Counted from the stretch's first letter, positions 10,045 to 20,176 are shown. The stretch: DNA of 63,727 bases from Chara braunii (GCA_003427395.1 BFEA01000312.1:223400-287126), one strand, 5' to 3'. Program-made: numbers and translations. Notes: generated by a model not told the origin, from the letters alone.

Positions 10045-10118
10045 TGCAATCAGACTCGCTCTCATTCACACTTCGCATGCATGCAAACAGGTGCGCAGCA
10101 AACTAGCGACAAGCGCCC
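10045..10118 (-). repeat. Residual 3' end of element A 5' LTR
   Basis: Only about 70 bases of LTR remain, starting (on plus) with TGCAATCAG directly outside the primer-binding site. They are then replaced by the protease gene of element B in the same orientation. The exact breakpoint, between about 10100 and 10150, cannot be fixed. The arrangement suggests a deletion or unequal recombination joining elements A and B. Confidence 0.5.
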
Positions 10119-10470
10119 ACTCGAAACTCGGAGATATTGTAGCCAAGATCTTCAGCTTCCCCCCAATCTGTACCTAGAGAGTGGAAAACGAGTTCCAACT
10201 TCCCCTCTGCCTCGAGCCGAAAGTATGTCTGAATCCCCTCAACATATCTATCCAATACAATCTCACTCTTGTTCGCTAGTTCACTTACCACGGGCTCCTC
10301 CAACTGTTTTACCTTTAGCCCGATACTAAACTTTTGCAGTCCTTTCTTACTAATATAGCTGCGTGTTGACCCACTGTCAATCATACCGCCTACTCTTACT
10401 TTATTGACTTCTAGATCTGCGATAATTAGCTTCCCTTTTCAGTTTTTCATTTCGAACCAGGCTTTGCGAC
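10119..10470 (-). pseudogene. Element B aspartic protease fragment
   Basis: This is a Ty3/gypsy aspartic protease. Upstream of the Met at 10384 the frame is open and homologous (KLIIADLEVNKVRVGG), so that Met is internal. The active site is MIDSGSTRSYISKKGLQK with intact D-S-G, followed by VKQLEEPVVSELANKSE, TYFRLEAEGKLELVFHSL and GTDWGEAEDL. The usual LG-x-DW segment is shortened, so a small deletion is likely. The domain matches the element A protease closely in order and sequence, yet the two differ enough to be separate elements. The rest of Pol is missing because the element is truncated at about 10119. Confidence 0.8.
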
Positions 10471-10689
10471 GAGTGGCCAACTCGTCACCCATGCCTGCGA
10501 GGGATCCACCTAGGGAGGTACATACACTAACTACCTCTGGACAACTGACTAGGTGGGGATCGTTTATCTTTTCAGTTTCTGCCACGGGAACCTTCGAACG
10601 GGAGGATGTCAATCTGCTTGCATCCGAAGTTCCTGTGGAGGCAACTGAAACCCCTACTGGTTGTTCCCTTTTGGTTGTTTTTAATTTGG

Positions 10690-11151
10690 GCCGAAGGGAA
10701 CAACGTGGTTGGGGTCACCACATTTGAGGCACTGATCGATGATCTTTCTATCTTGCCAAACGTTTTTTGTAATCCCTAACTTTTCCCAAGGTCTGCCTTC
10801 GGGCAAGCCAGGATGGGGTGGATACGGATGATCTCAGTTCTCATTCCACGTGCCTCTTCCTTTTCCCCATGTGGAGTTGGGTCCTCGGCCACCTTGTGAG
10901 GGACCATTGCCCCTTCCTCCCACGTAATAGCTTCCTTCGCCACCACCCCTCTGGGTGTCGGGTCCTCTTCCTCCACGACTGCGGTCTCCTCTTCCTCTGC
11001 CACGGCCTCTTCCTTGTCGCCCTCCCCCGCGGGCTGCAACGGCCGCGTAGTACCCCTCCTGAACTACCGATCCGTTGTGTGCACCTCCCTCCAGACCATA
11101 GTCTATCTGATCATAGGAAAGAGTTTCGACACCTCCTCCTTCAAAGGTCAA
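10690..11151 (-). pseudogene. Element B nucleocapsid with altered zinc knuckle
   Basis: This is the C-terminal Gag of element B. A zinc knuckle is encoded at 10690-10731 as CLKCGDPNHVVPFG: the first two Cys and the His are present but the last Cys is Gly (GGC instead of a Cys codon). Upstream at 10834-11151 lies a glycine/arginine-rich tract (GGGRQGRGRGRGRGDRSRGG), the RNA-binding arm. The knuckle and the RG tract are in different frames. Loss of one zinc ligand would be expected to destroy folding of the knuckle. Confidence 0.75.
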
Positions 11152-11830
11152 AAAAAGGTTGTCTTTCCCATGAATACTTCTTGAGATGGTATGGTTTTGT
11201 CATTTCTTGCCGGCTTGCCTCCGCCAAGAAACCGGCATGATCTAATGTGATCTTGCTCAACTTCTCATAAGTCATCCCCTCTTCCTTGGTACGGGCATAT
11301 AGTTGAGTGCAGAGAGGATCTGGTAGTAGTCGAGGTGAGTCCATGTTCGGCGCATTGCAGAAGTTCGTCCATGGTAGATTACAGTGCGGATACACTTTTC
11401 CATTTCCTATCCGCGATATTCAGGATTAGCATTTCAGTTCTCCGGGCTAAGTTTTTATCTTCAAATCGTTCCCGGACCGCTTTAAAGAAATCTTCAATAC
11501 GGGTTTGCTGGGAATACTCTACCATAGGCTGACAATTAGCTTCTTTCTGCAGGGAGATTGCAAAACTCATTGCATCTCCGGCCATATACGAACTAGCCAT
11601 GAGAACCCTATCCCAATACGGTATACGCTGCCCGTACACGTAGGACTCAACCGCAACAAGCCAATGTAAAACGCTTTCTTCTTTTTGCTGGTGTATGGCC
11701 ACGACACCTTTACTTTTATCTTTATGACTTCCCCTGCATCTTCTTGCAGCACACCCTTCTTCTTCCTATCTCCGTCTCCATCACCTTTTCCATCTCCTCC
11801 GCCGCTACTTACCAATTTCTCAATCACGAC
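11152..11830 (-). pseudogene. Element B capsid part of Gag
   Basis: This is the capsid region of Gag. At 11379-11702 an open frame of 107 codons reads KEESVLHWLVAVESYVYGQR, WDRVLMASSYMAGDAMSFA and FFKAVRERFEDKNLARRTE, a typical retrotransposon Gag helical array with W-x-x-x-V-x-x-Y and the R-x-F-x-D/E segment. At 11141-11395 another frame continues with DPLCTQLYARTKEEGMTYEK. Frame changes near 11390 and 11700 break the gene. The first Met at 11702 is internal. Confidence 0.75.
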
Positions 11831-12540
11831 GGGTGTTAAAGTTTTACTGGTCTGCTCATCTAATTTTACGATGTATGCTTGACATGTTGGTCAACTTTTG
11901 CTGCAGATCTCTGTAAGAAGGTATTCCAAACTCCCTCAAATTCATACTGATGGGCTTCAACTTTCTGCAAGGTCTTGCGCATCGATGCTAACTCTTGCTT
12001 TGTATGGAGAACAATTGCTGTCAAGAGGGCAAGTTGTTCTTCGGTTGCTGTTTGTTTTTCTTTCCTCGCCTATAATTCTCCTTGCAACCTTTCACCCTCT
12101 ACCTGCAGTCTTTTTCTCTCTTCCAGCTCTTGTCGCTTTGCAGCTAACATTTCGTTGTGCAATTCAGTTCGTTTTTCCTCCAGCTCCTTTTCCCTTTTAT
12201 CTTTAATGGATGCCAATTTTGGGACTGACCTGTATATTCAACCCACCTGTATGACTGCTTTCGCCCCTTTCAGACCGACGTCTGATGAGTATGTCTGCGT
12301 CATCTGCAGGTTCATCTTCTTCCTGTATAGTCTTTAATTCTTCCTGCAATTCTTTTTCCAACTCTTTCAACTCTTTTTTAATTATTTTTTTCTTCTATTT
12401 GAGTTTTCTTCCTCAACTCTTCTTCTTTTTGATTATTTTTCTGCTCCTTTTCTTTCTTTTTCTCGACTAGGCGGCGGTCTACTTCTGCTTGCTCTGCCGT
12501 TGAGAGTCCGGGCTTTGCTGTTCCGGATCTCATCATCATG
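11831..12540 (-). pseudogene. Element B Gag N-terminal coiled coil
   Basis: This N-terminal Gag arm reads on the minus strand from ATG codons at 12532-12540 (RSGTAKPGLSTAEQAEVDRR), then a lysine/glutamate/glutamine-rich coil, with frameshifts and stops, to about 11831 (ELEERKRLQVEGERLQGEL). It parallels the N-terminal arm of element A in composition and position. The plus-strand frames over this stretch are pyrimidine-rich shadows and I do not count them as genes. Confidence 0.6.
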
Positions 12541-13188
12541 CGCCCACACTCTCCTGAAGCCGAGAGGGGAAAAAGAAACGGAATAGTGGCGCCAAAAGAA
12601 CAGACAGAGCCACGGTCCCGTACATGGGATAGTCATCCATGGTGGGGTACAGCACAGGGGAGACCTCCGGTGGACCACCAAGTAGCTACCCAAGAACCTA
12701 GTTTACCTGAGTGGATGGGAGTTTTTTTTTTTTTTTTTTTTCAAGTCTGGATGTCGCTGCTTAAAATAACGAGATTCAACAATGCAGGAAATATATAACG
12801 TTTTCCTAATCAATGTACAAAGTAGGAACCACCTTTTTTTTCCCCCCCTCTTCCTTTGTCTGCTGCCTGTCTAAGTACTTAACTGGTCTGTCTGGTCACT
12901 TTCGTTAGAGAAGGTAGCTAGGAGATACTAAAATAAAACAAATCCAATTTATCACGATTTTCTTTGTTCTCAGCCACTTACACTCTAATGTGGCAGTGCA
13001 CAGTTCCCTGACTCAAACTTCCTTCCCTACCTATCGATAGACCAGATGGATAACACGAAGACCAGATGTTGACTCTCTAGTCCTATCTGTCAGATCAGAC
13101 CAGGCCACAGGTTTCGTCCAGACAGGAGCAGTGACCACCAGAAAGGAGGGGGAAGAGATACACAACACACAGGTTTGCAATCAATCGA
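12541..13188 (-). other. Element B leader, gag-proximal part
   Basis: This is non-coding leader between gag (ending its 5' side at 12540) and the nested solo LTR E1. It holds a 20-base T run at 12722-12741 and a T/C run at 12834-12850. Together with 14505-14762 it forms a leader of about 0.9 kb once the E1 insertion is removed, comparable to the leaders of elements A and C. Confidence 0.55.
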
Positions 13189-13559
13189 TGTTACATGCTG
13201 CGCCTGCAACAGGCTGCACGGGCCAGTTTCAGGCCCGTGACATTTTCAGGCCAAAAGCCTGAAAACAAGGGCCTACAGGCCCTGTGTCGTTTCAACCTGA
13301 AAGCTTGAAAACAAGGGCCTACCGGCCCTGTGTCGTTTCAGCCTAAATCACGGCCTTTCCGGCCCTGAGTCTTTTCAGTCTGAAACTGCCATTTTCAGGC
13401 CCTCATGAGTTCAGCCTGCCCCGAAACTCAGGCACCAAACCAGGGTTTTATTTCATGCCATTTTTGGCCTATTTTCAAGACAACCTTCGTTTGGGCTTCA
13501 ACCCCAGGGTCTGGCACGTTTTGGCATTGGCAAGAGCAGCCTCCTGGACGGGCCAGCAC

Positions 13560-13566
13560 TATAAAG
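13560..13566 (+). promoter_or_regulatory. TATA box of LTR E1
   Basis: TATAAAG lies within GCCAGCACTATAAAGGACTG. Nearly the same sequence is found on the minus strand in the LTR of element B at 15415-15421. Transcription would be expected to start about 30 bases downstream. Confidence 0.7.
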
Positions 13567-13811
13567 GACTGGCCCGCCCTCCCGGCTGCACGTAGTTCCT
13601 AGGTACTTCCCAGGCACTTCACGTGCAGTTCAGGAGGCAGGAGGTAGTCTTCAGGATTCGGCAGCAGCACTCTGGAGGAGCGCTGCATGAGTAGTAGTAG
13701 CGTTAGCAGTAGTCTTCAGCGCTGGGCGCTAGTAGCAGTAGTTGTAGTCTTCGTTGGGCGCGATAGCAGCTAGAGTAGGACTATAGAGAGAGAGATTGGG
13801 CAAAAGCCAGA

Positions 13812-13893
13812 GGGACTTACCTGCAGCGCCATCGCTCCAGCTTCGTCTTCGAGTACCTGCAGCACAGCGCCACCTTCACAGGTTAGTACCTGG
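13812..13893 (+). promoter_or_regulatory. Conserved transcribed LTR box, copy E1
   Basis: About 80 bases running from GGGACTTACCTG through CTCCAGCTTCGTCTTCGA to CACAGGTTAGTACC are shared with E2 (31345-31428) and, inverted, with the LTR of D (25458-25550). It lies downstream of the TATA box and is followed by a GA tract. The end CAG-GTTAGT looks like a 5' splice site and the two ends are near-inverted repeats. Confidence 0.65.
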
Positions 13894-14504
13894 CATACGA
13901 GAGAGAGAGAGAGAGTTCTTCTTCTTCCTCTTCTCAGTCCACCATCTCCCTCTCACCCTCTCGTTATCCGACTTCACTACATCAGCAGACTATGAGAGAG
14001 AGAGAGAGAGAGAGCTTGGTGACATTTGGATCCAGACTTGACATTGGACTTCAAACATTTTGACGAGGGATTATGTGGGACTTGTAACGAGACTTGGTGT
14101 TGACGACTTTCCCATCTCTCCCCTCCTCTTCTCCGTCTGATCCTCTCCTCTTCGTCTGTGCATGAAATGGACCTGGCGCCTCTTCCTGTGTATAACGTCA
14201 GGCTCCCTTCACACCGTGTGGTGAGAATGATGTATGTTTGGTCTGCGTTGTAACATTGATTGGGCTAGTCATTAGTATTCTACTATTCTGCCGCGCTACC
14301 TTGTACTACGTGAAAGAGATCAGTCCCGGTCAGGTCAAGACTTGTATCTAAGACTTCCACTGCGCTATAAAGCACCATTCTTGTATGTATCAGAATGCAC
14401 ACTGATGGTTGAGATTCTACTTGCACTGCGTCGTCCATTCAGTCCTTTTTATCACATTGCGGATCCTTGGTTTATATATACATCGCCCAACTGGGCATGT
14501 AACA

Positions 14505-14762
14505 ATCGAGGTAAGTGGGGCAGGAGGTTCTTCTCTTCTTTGTAGCCATTGATAAAGACTCGACGTTTGCTCCAATCATTCCAATCGCTCCAACGACAGA
14601 TAAGTCTTCTCCTCCTTAGCCCCCCTTCTTCTTCGGCCAACTTCCCCCTCTATCCCAATCGAACTCCTCTTCACCTCAACTCTCGCCAGCTATACTCAAG
14701 CCAGCTTATACTTCTTGCCGGCCTTGATCATGCCAGCGCGTCCAGTGAGTAACAAGTGTGCT
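14505..14762 (-). other. Element B leader, LTR-proximal part
   Basis: Remainder of the element B leader between the right target duplication of E1 and the primer-binding site. No coding potential with recognisable motifs is seen. Confidence 0.55.
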
Positions 14763-14774
14763 GCTCTGATACCA
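14763..14774 (-). promoter_or_regulatory. Primer-binding site of element B (initiator-Met tRNA)
   Basis: The minus strand reads TGGTATCAGAGC, an exact plant initiator-Met tRNA primer-binding site. It is separated by four bases (AATT) from the LTR end TTGCA at 14779. Confidence 0.9.
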
Positions 14775-14778
14775 AATT

Positions 14779-15893
14779 TGCAAGGAACCCGACTGTTCAT
14801 CACTTGCTGGAGTGCATCAGATCACATGCATACACACAGATTTCACAGATTGCAATGTCTCACACAAAACCCAATAGAAGATGAAATGAGAACCAGGAAG
14901 CTCAACTCAATTATCATAACCAGATTTAAGAGAGGAATTTCATGACTCCAAAATGTATAGCGCTGAACAGAGTTACAAGTCTTCTTCGATCAACATGAGT
15001 TCCAAGCCTGGCGCTCATCAGCGCCTGCTGCCAAACGTAAAAAACAGCGCTCAACATGTTAAGTGTGACCATAGCTCACACTTCCCCCACTCTCGTCTGC
15101 CTTCTTCTCTCTCTCCCTCTACGTCTATAGTCCTGGTCTACCCTCACTCATCATGCATGCACACTCCCTATCACACGTGGATCTACTCTGAATGCTACTC
15201 ACTGGTGTCTCCTACTGACTATCCCTACAAACATACTAACTAGTACTGGCGCAGGTATGGCTGCCCTTCTTCCAGCCAGCGCTCTTCTTCTATTCTTCAC
15301 ACGTAACGCTGCTCTCAGCCTAGCGCAGCTCACGCATATCTAGTGCACAAGTGCCACGACACTTCCACACTCTCATGCGAAGTGAGCATCTGCCAAATGG
15401 GAGGCTGGCCAGTCCTTTATAGTGTTCGACTGGTCTGGCGTGGCCTGCGTTCAGCCTCAAGTGTGCCTGGGACTCCTGCCCAGAACCTTCTGTTGCAAAG
15501 TGTGTGTCCAGTATCTTTTCCCATGGTCTGCTGCTGCTTTGGGCCATCGGGCCTGTCCTTTGGACTCCTGGTATGAATCAGGACTGACTCGTGGGATTAT
15601 GACTGAACTGGGACTGTGGCCTTTGACTCATTTCCGAACAGACATGACTTTCCATCGAGGAGACATGACCCCTAACTCAATCTAGAAAACTGTGTCCAAT
15701 ACCTGTTCATGCAGGACCTGTGTGTGACTGTTCAAAACGACTTTTCATTTCATTATGGATGCGACATTTGCCTCAGGAACTTTGTCTTTTGGGTTGCAGC
15801 TTGTGAATTTAAGTTCTGGCCGACAGGGCCCCTCGCTGTTGGGGCATTCATCTGGGGTCTAATTCGTAAAGGCCCCTTTAGGTTAGCCTGCCA
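14779..15893 (-). repeat. 5' LTR of element B (right edge uncertain)
   Basis: The LTR starts on the plus strand with TGCAAGGAAC outside the primer-binding site. A minus-strand TATAAAG at 15415-15421 sits in CACTATAAAGGACTGGCC, the same core promoter as in E1. The outer end is not securely located; about 15893 (GCCTGCCA) is chosen from the expected U3 length of roughly 400-550 bases seen in E1 and C. Short open frames on both strands are not genes. Confidence 0.6.
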
Positions 15894-16068
15894 CTACTAA
15901 TTAGTGTATGCTGTGTAGGTTAGGTTCGTGATTAGGGTCATAATTAGGGTTATAACCCGTAATTATGCTAACGGTGCAATGAACTGCTGCTGCTGACCCT
16001 AATCAATGCACGTACTACCCTTATTAGCGCTAGTTATTTAGCGCTGCCCTTAACTCCCGTGAGCGTTG
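15894..16068. other. Short spacer between elements B and C
   Basis: Contains several TTAGGG-like words around 15920-15960 and the 12-base palindrome GGGTTATAACCC. There are too few units, irregularly spaced, to call telomeric repeat. No gene is seen. Confidence 0.4.
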
Positions 16069-17207
16069 TGCAAGGAATATGAGTGTGAAGGATATACAGA
16101 AAACCAAGTTGCGAAATCACACAGATGTCCAGGTAGTCGTAACCAAATAGAGAGTACAAAATGCACCGAGAAACCATCCATATAGAGCAATAAAATGAAG
16201 TAATGAGCCAATGTCCAAGCCCGTAGGCCACACCAACACAGTATCCAAAGTCGCTCCTCTCTGTCGTGCGCCCAACGCCCAGCCTACTCTACCCGACTAC
16301 CCTACCTAGAGCTGGTTCACGCAACAGGCTCACTTCGACTCTCGAAGACCAATGTACATGATTGTCACCACCATAGCCAACCTCTCTTCATGCACCAGGT
16401 ACGTATCTCGTCACCCTCAATCAGACCTTGATTACCCCACACTCGCCTCCTTCCCCGAAGACCACCCGATCGCCCGCATTACCCCCTGGCGCCCAGCAGC
16501 CCGGCTATGGCTGCCTGCGCCCCGCTGCCCTGCAGCGCCCACTTCACCACTACGCGCCCCGTCAACGCCCTTGGCAGCAGCGCAGCATCAAGGGATAGCG
16601 CAGCAGCACTTCCTCATTGCCTGCACTGGCCAGAATGCCTGGCCTGGGCTGCCTCACTTCTTTTATGGAAGTGGCAGCCTCCTGGATGTTGGTTGTGGCC
16701 TGGCTGGAAGCTTCCAGTAGCTTCCGGTTGGGCCTCAAACCCTGTGCCCAGGCCCGAGACTACAGTTGAGGGCCTGGGCCCTTTTCGTTGGGCACGGCCT
16801 GAGTCTGCGGACTTGGGCTGTTTGCTGCATCTGTGCAGGACTCCCACGGACTTGGGCTGTTTGCTGCATCTGTGCAGGGCTCCCACGTAGGTGCGTCGAC
16901 AGTTTTGCTTTTCCAAACGCCAATGGCCTGCTTCCCAATGTATTGGCCCTGCTTTGTGTGTATGTGCTCAGGCACAACTGTCAAGGACTGGGCCAACTGT
17001 ACGACACAACTTAGCGAGGCTCACGCGTCTACCCAACCAACTAGCGTGCTGCGAGAGCCTGAATACCCACATATGGAAATGTCGAATTTTGGCCTCTGGC
17101 GAATATTTAGGCCCGCCTTCACTTAGGGCGGGCACTCGGCTTGCTGGGGGCCTTTAGCCCAAAACATGTGATGTTTGATAGGGCCTCTTGAGGGCTTGTT
17201 CCTCACA
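16069..17207 (-). repeat. 3' LTR of element C
   Basis: 1139-base copy matching 23859-24918, including CTTCATGCACCAGGTACGTA and the GGCCTGGGCCC-rich part. It contains a local duplication at about 16805-16880 (GACTTGGGCTGTTTGCTGCA repeated), which explains part of its extra length over the other LTR. A minus-strand CATAAAAG near 16663-16670 may be its TATA element. Confidence 0.9.
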
Positions 17208-17221
17208 TTCCATCCCCCTTA
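17208..17221 (-). promoter_or_regulatory. Polypurine tract of element C
   Basis: The minus strand reads TAAGGGGGATGGAA immediately before the 3' LTR start TGTGAGG. This is the expected primer for plus-strand DNA synthesis. Confidence 0.8.
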
Positions 17222-17245
17222 GCTTCGAAAGTCCGCTAAGATGCT

Positions 17246-17692
17246 TCATGTTGGTGCCTTCCCCTTCAGTTTCTTCTCATAATCTGCCACGATATGAGGA
17301 GCTGTCTTGACAAGTTCCTCCCATGAAATCCATCAATCTTCCTTAGGATCCGTATGATGCTTGAAATTCACTCTGTACTCCCTTGCTGGCTTAGGAGGTC
17401 TACCCCTGTTGGGTGGCTTGGGAACAAGCGTGTCTCTGTGGTCCAAGATATCGTCGACGTCGACGTGGCCATCCATGGTTGGGGGCAGCATAGATCTCCG
17501 TGATGGGAACTGTGCTGTCTTAGCGAAAGGAGCAAGCTTGGAGGCGTGAAAAACAGGGTAAGTGCGTAGGTGACCAGGGATACGAATGACGTACGAGGGA
17601 CCATCCAAATCATTCCCCACAATGTCTAAGACTTCCCAGGGACCGAAATACTGAGGCATTAGTTTCTTAGAGATGCCAAATTCCTGTCCCAA
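17246..17692 (-). pseudogene. Element C integrase C-terminus with chromodomain-like tail
   Basis: This is the end of Pol. It contains the integrase C-terminal GPF-like segment (QYFGPWEVLDIVGNDLDGPS, then YPVFHASKLAPF) and a chromodomain-like tail (VDDILDHRD ... REYRVNFKHHTDPKED). It continues after a TGA with WISWEELVKTAPHIVADYEK and ends at a TGA at 17246-17248. Chromodomains in this position direct integration to particular chromatin in chromoviruses. The premature TGA at about 17333-17335 falls inside the domain and could derive from CGA by C-to-T change. The W-x-x-x-x-W pattern (VNFKH ... WISWEEL) supports the assignment, although the first aromatic residues are weakly conserved. Confidence 0.85.
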
Positions 17693-18690
17693 CTCACTAG
17701 CCTTGACCTAGACACGTTCCCCTACCTGAAATGTGGACTGTCGGCGACATTTATTCTCAGAAGCAATCATAGCTTCCTGAGATTTCTTGATGTGTTCCAC
17801 AGTCTGCTGCAACAATTTCTCATACTGGCCACCAAATTCAATGGTTCAAGGAGTTGCAGTAGTTTGGTTTTCAGGCAGGAGGAAGTCTAGACCAGATCTA
17901 GGCTTCCATCCCAGATGCAGTTGATTAGGACTGGCGCTGGTGGTGTTGTGTACAACATTATTGTACAGACTGGCGATGAGAGGTAGTTTCTCATTCCAAT
18001 CATCCTGGTTGGGCTTGATGTAATGCCTCAGAAGATGCTGCACCACACGGTTCATCTGTTCATCCTGCCCATTTGCTTCGGGATGATTCCCAGAACTGAA
18101 GTTGGTTGTCCATCTGTTCAGCAGCCTTCTTCCACATCTCGCTGGTAAACCGGACATCTATATTACTAACAATGGTCTTTGGCATTCCAAAGTCACGCAC
18201 CTAGTTGTCCATGAACAACTTAATGACGTGCTCAGTCCTGGCAGTCTCCGGCATGGCAATTAGTCTAGCATATTTAGTGAACCTATCTACTATGATGAAG
18301 ATGTGCCGTTTGCCATTCTTGCTGGTCACGAGAGTATCCATGAAGTCCACAGAGATGCTCTGCCCTGGGCCAGCAGGAATGGGTAGAGGCTTGAGCGACC
18401 CAAGCAGAGCTTGATTCCGCGGCTTGTCCCGCTGACAGACCTGACAGGTCTCTACGTACTTCTCTGCATCGTCTATCATGTTAGGCCACCAGAATCGATG
18501 TACTAAATTAGCAATAGTCTTCCTGTAGCTGAAATGTACCATTGCATTGTGACACTTACCTAAAAATAAACTACGCAAAATCTCCCTAGATGGAACAACT
18601 AACCTTTTAAACCCTGCCTTTTCAAGAAAGAGTAACCCATCCACCATCACAAACTCGTCAGAGGTGGCCTTGTCTTTGGCCTGCAGTTTG
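17693..18690 (-). pseudogene. Element C integrase zinc and catalytic domains, broken
   Basis: The HHCC domain is read as KCHNAMVHFSYRKT ... CQVCQRDK in the frame 18201-19454. The catalytic core follows: first Asp in SVDFMD, then IFIIVDRFTKYARLIAM. After a stop near 18201 comes TIVSNIDVRFTSEMW, where the second catalytic Asp of VSDRD is Asn (codon 18162-18164). A frameshift leads to NHPEANGQDEQMNRVVQHLL, with the third acidic residue present, and YNNVVHNTTSASPNQLHLGW. The enzyme joins retroelement cDNA to chromosomes; loss of one catalytic Asp plus stops makes it dead. Confidence 0.88.
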
Positions 18691-19454
18691 TTGATGATGT
18701 CGATTGTGATGGGATCTTCCTTGTAGGCTTCCCCCAAAGATCGAGTAACGTCCTCAGACAAGCCAAACTCAGAGATCAATGCACCTAGGTAATCTGCCTT
18801 GCGAGACAACACATCCGCAACCTTGTTGTACTCTCCCTTCACATAGTCTAGTTTGAAGTCATACTGATCTATGACTTCAATCCAGCGTTTGAGTGCATCG
18901 GAGAGAACAGGTTGGGTCTTGATCCACTTGAGGGTCTGATGGTCAGTTCTCAAGTAGAAGAACCTTCCTAACAAATAGTGCCTCCAGTGGACAAGTGCCT
19001 TGTAGAGAGCATAGAGTTCCCTTTCGTAGGTGGACTTTGTCAACTTCTTTGATGGCATCTTTTTTCTCATGTACTCGGCCGGTATCAACTTTTTCCCTTC
19101 CTGCTGAGCCAACACTGCGCCAATGCCATATTGGCTTGCGTCGGTGGTTACAACGAATGGCCTTTGTGGGTAAGGTACCATGAGAACTTCATGGTGTGTG
19201 AGAGCATGATTCAATTGCTTGAATGCTGCCTCACACTCGTAGGTCCAGTCCCATGGCATGTCAAGTCGAGTTAGATCAGTCAAGGGAGATGCGATCGTAC
19301 TATAATTCTTTACGAAATTGAATTTATATCCACACATTCCCAAGAATGATATGACCTCAGTCACAGACTGGGGTCGTGGCCAGTCCCTAATGCTAGCCAC
19401 CTTCGCATCTTCGGGCCTAATCCCTTTCGCGGATACTTCATGACCCAAGTACAA
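18691..19454 (-). pseudogene. Element C RNase H and RT thumb
   Basis: This is part of a 417-codon open frame, the longest intact stretch in element C. It reads LYLGHEVSAKGIRPEDAKVA and DWPRPQSVTEVISFLGMCGY (RT thumb), WTYECEAAFKQLNHAL, then RNase H FVVTTDASQYGIGAVLAQQE with catalytic Asp, STYERELYALYKALVHWRHY with catalytic Glu, YLRTDHQTLKWI with the next Asp, and NKVADVLSRKADYLGA. All RNase H acidic residues visible here are retained. The start shown is where the upstream frame breaks and is not a real initiation site. Confidence 0.9.
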
Positions 19455-20176
19455 AATTTGAGTGCGACCGAACTCGCATTTCTCTAGGTTTATCTTATAC
19501 TTGTGCTGTCGAAGGAGTGGAAATGCCTTGTCTACATGTTGAGCATGCTCCTCGACAGTCTAACTAAAGATAAGTATGTTGTTGAGGTACACGACAACGA
19601 ACTTATTCAAGTAGTCATGGAAGATCCTATTCATGGCGCACTGGAATGTACCCGGCGCATTGCAAAGGCCAAAGGGCATCACCATGAACTCGTACAGAAC
19701 GTACCTGGTCTAGAATGCGGTTTTCTGCTGGTCCTCTGGTCTTATGGCAATCTGATGGTAGTCGGATTTTAAGTCTATCTTGGTATAGTACTTACACCCC
19801 TGCACCCTATCCAATAGGTCGTCGATGCGCGGTAGAGGCTCTGCGTTCTTAACGGTGATGGCATTGAGGCTTGTATAATCAATGCACATCCTTAGTGTTC
19901 CCCCTTTCTTTGGTGAGCCAAAGGGGGAGGTGCTAGGCCGAATCCAACCCTTCTCTGTGAGCTCTTTCAGTTGTCGACAAAGCTCATCCAACTTGGCCGG
20001 AGCCATCCTATAGATCCTCCCTTTAGGTGTCTTGCTACCTGGGATAATCTCTATGGCATGGACAACCTCCCTGTCTACGACTCCTGTAGGCTCCTCGGAC
20101 CGATCAGGGTACTTAGCGACGATGGTCTCTATCTCTCGGGATGTTTTAATGGCCTCCCCTTTTGCAGTGACATAGA
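19455..20176 (-). pseudogene. Element C reverse transcriptase with YLNN active site
   Basis: The RT fingers and palm read YRMAPAKLDELCRQLKELTE, KGWIRPSTSPFG, LRMCIDYTSLNAITVKNAEP, YYTKIDLKSDYHQIAIRPED, a stop after QQKTAF, then [18 protein letters not shown] and [12 protein letters not shown]. The catalytic YxDD is YLNN: both aspartates are Asn (codons at 19578-19583). A further TAG follows at IFS. The substitution GAC to AAC at both positions fits C-to-T change on the opposite strand at CpG sites (CTCGACGAC to CTCAACAAC). No RT activity is possible. Confidence 0.9.

Larger units (their letters stand above)
13189..14504 (+). mobile_element. Solo LTR E1 nested in the leader of element B
   Basis: The unit begins TGTTACATGC and ends GCATGTAACA, a perfect 10-base terminal inverted repeat. 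It is flanked on both sides by ATCGA (13184-13188 and 14505-14509), a 5-bp target duplication as expected for Ty3/gypsy integration. There is no primer-binding site or coding region next to it, so it is a solo LTR left by LTR-LTR recombination. U3 carries repeated GGGCCTACAGGCCCTG-like palindromes (13200-13400), a TATA box at 13560-13566, and a downstream conserved box (13812-13893) followed by GA tracts. It resembles solo LTR E2 over most of its length. Confidence 0.9.

Noticed and set aside
15320-15547. Short ORFs in the LTR of element B
   Set aside because: No motif, no conservation with the sister LTRs E1, E2 or D.
15920-15965. Interstitial telomere-like TTAGGG words
   Set aside because: Only three irregular copies; no array of plant (TTTAGGG) or other telomere type.
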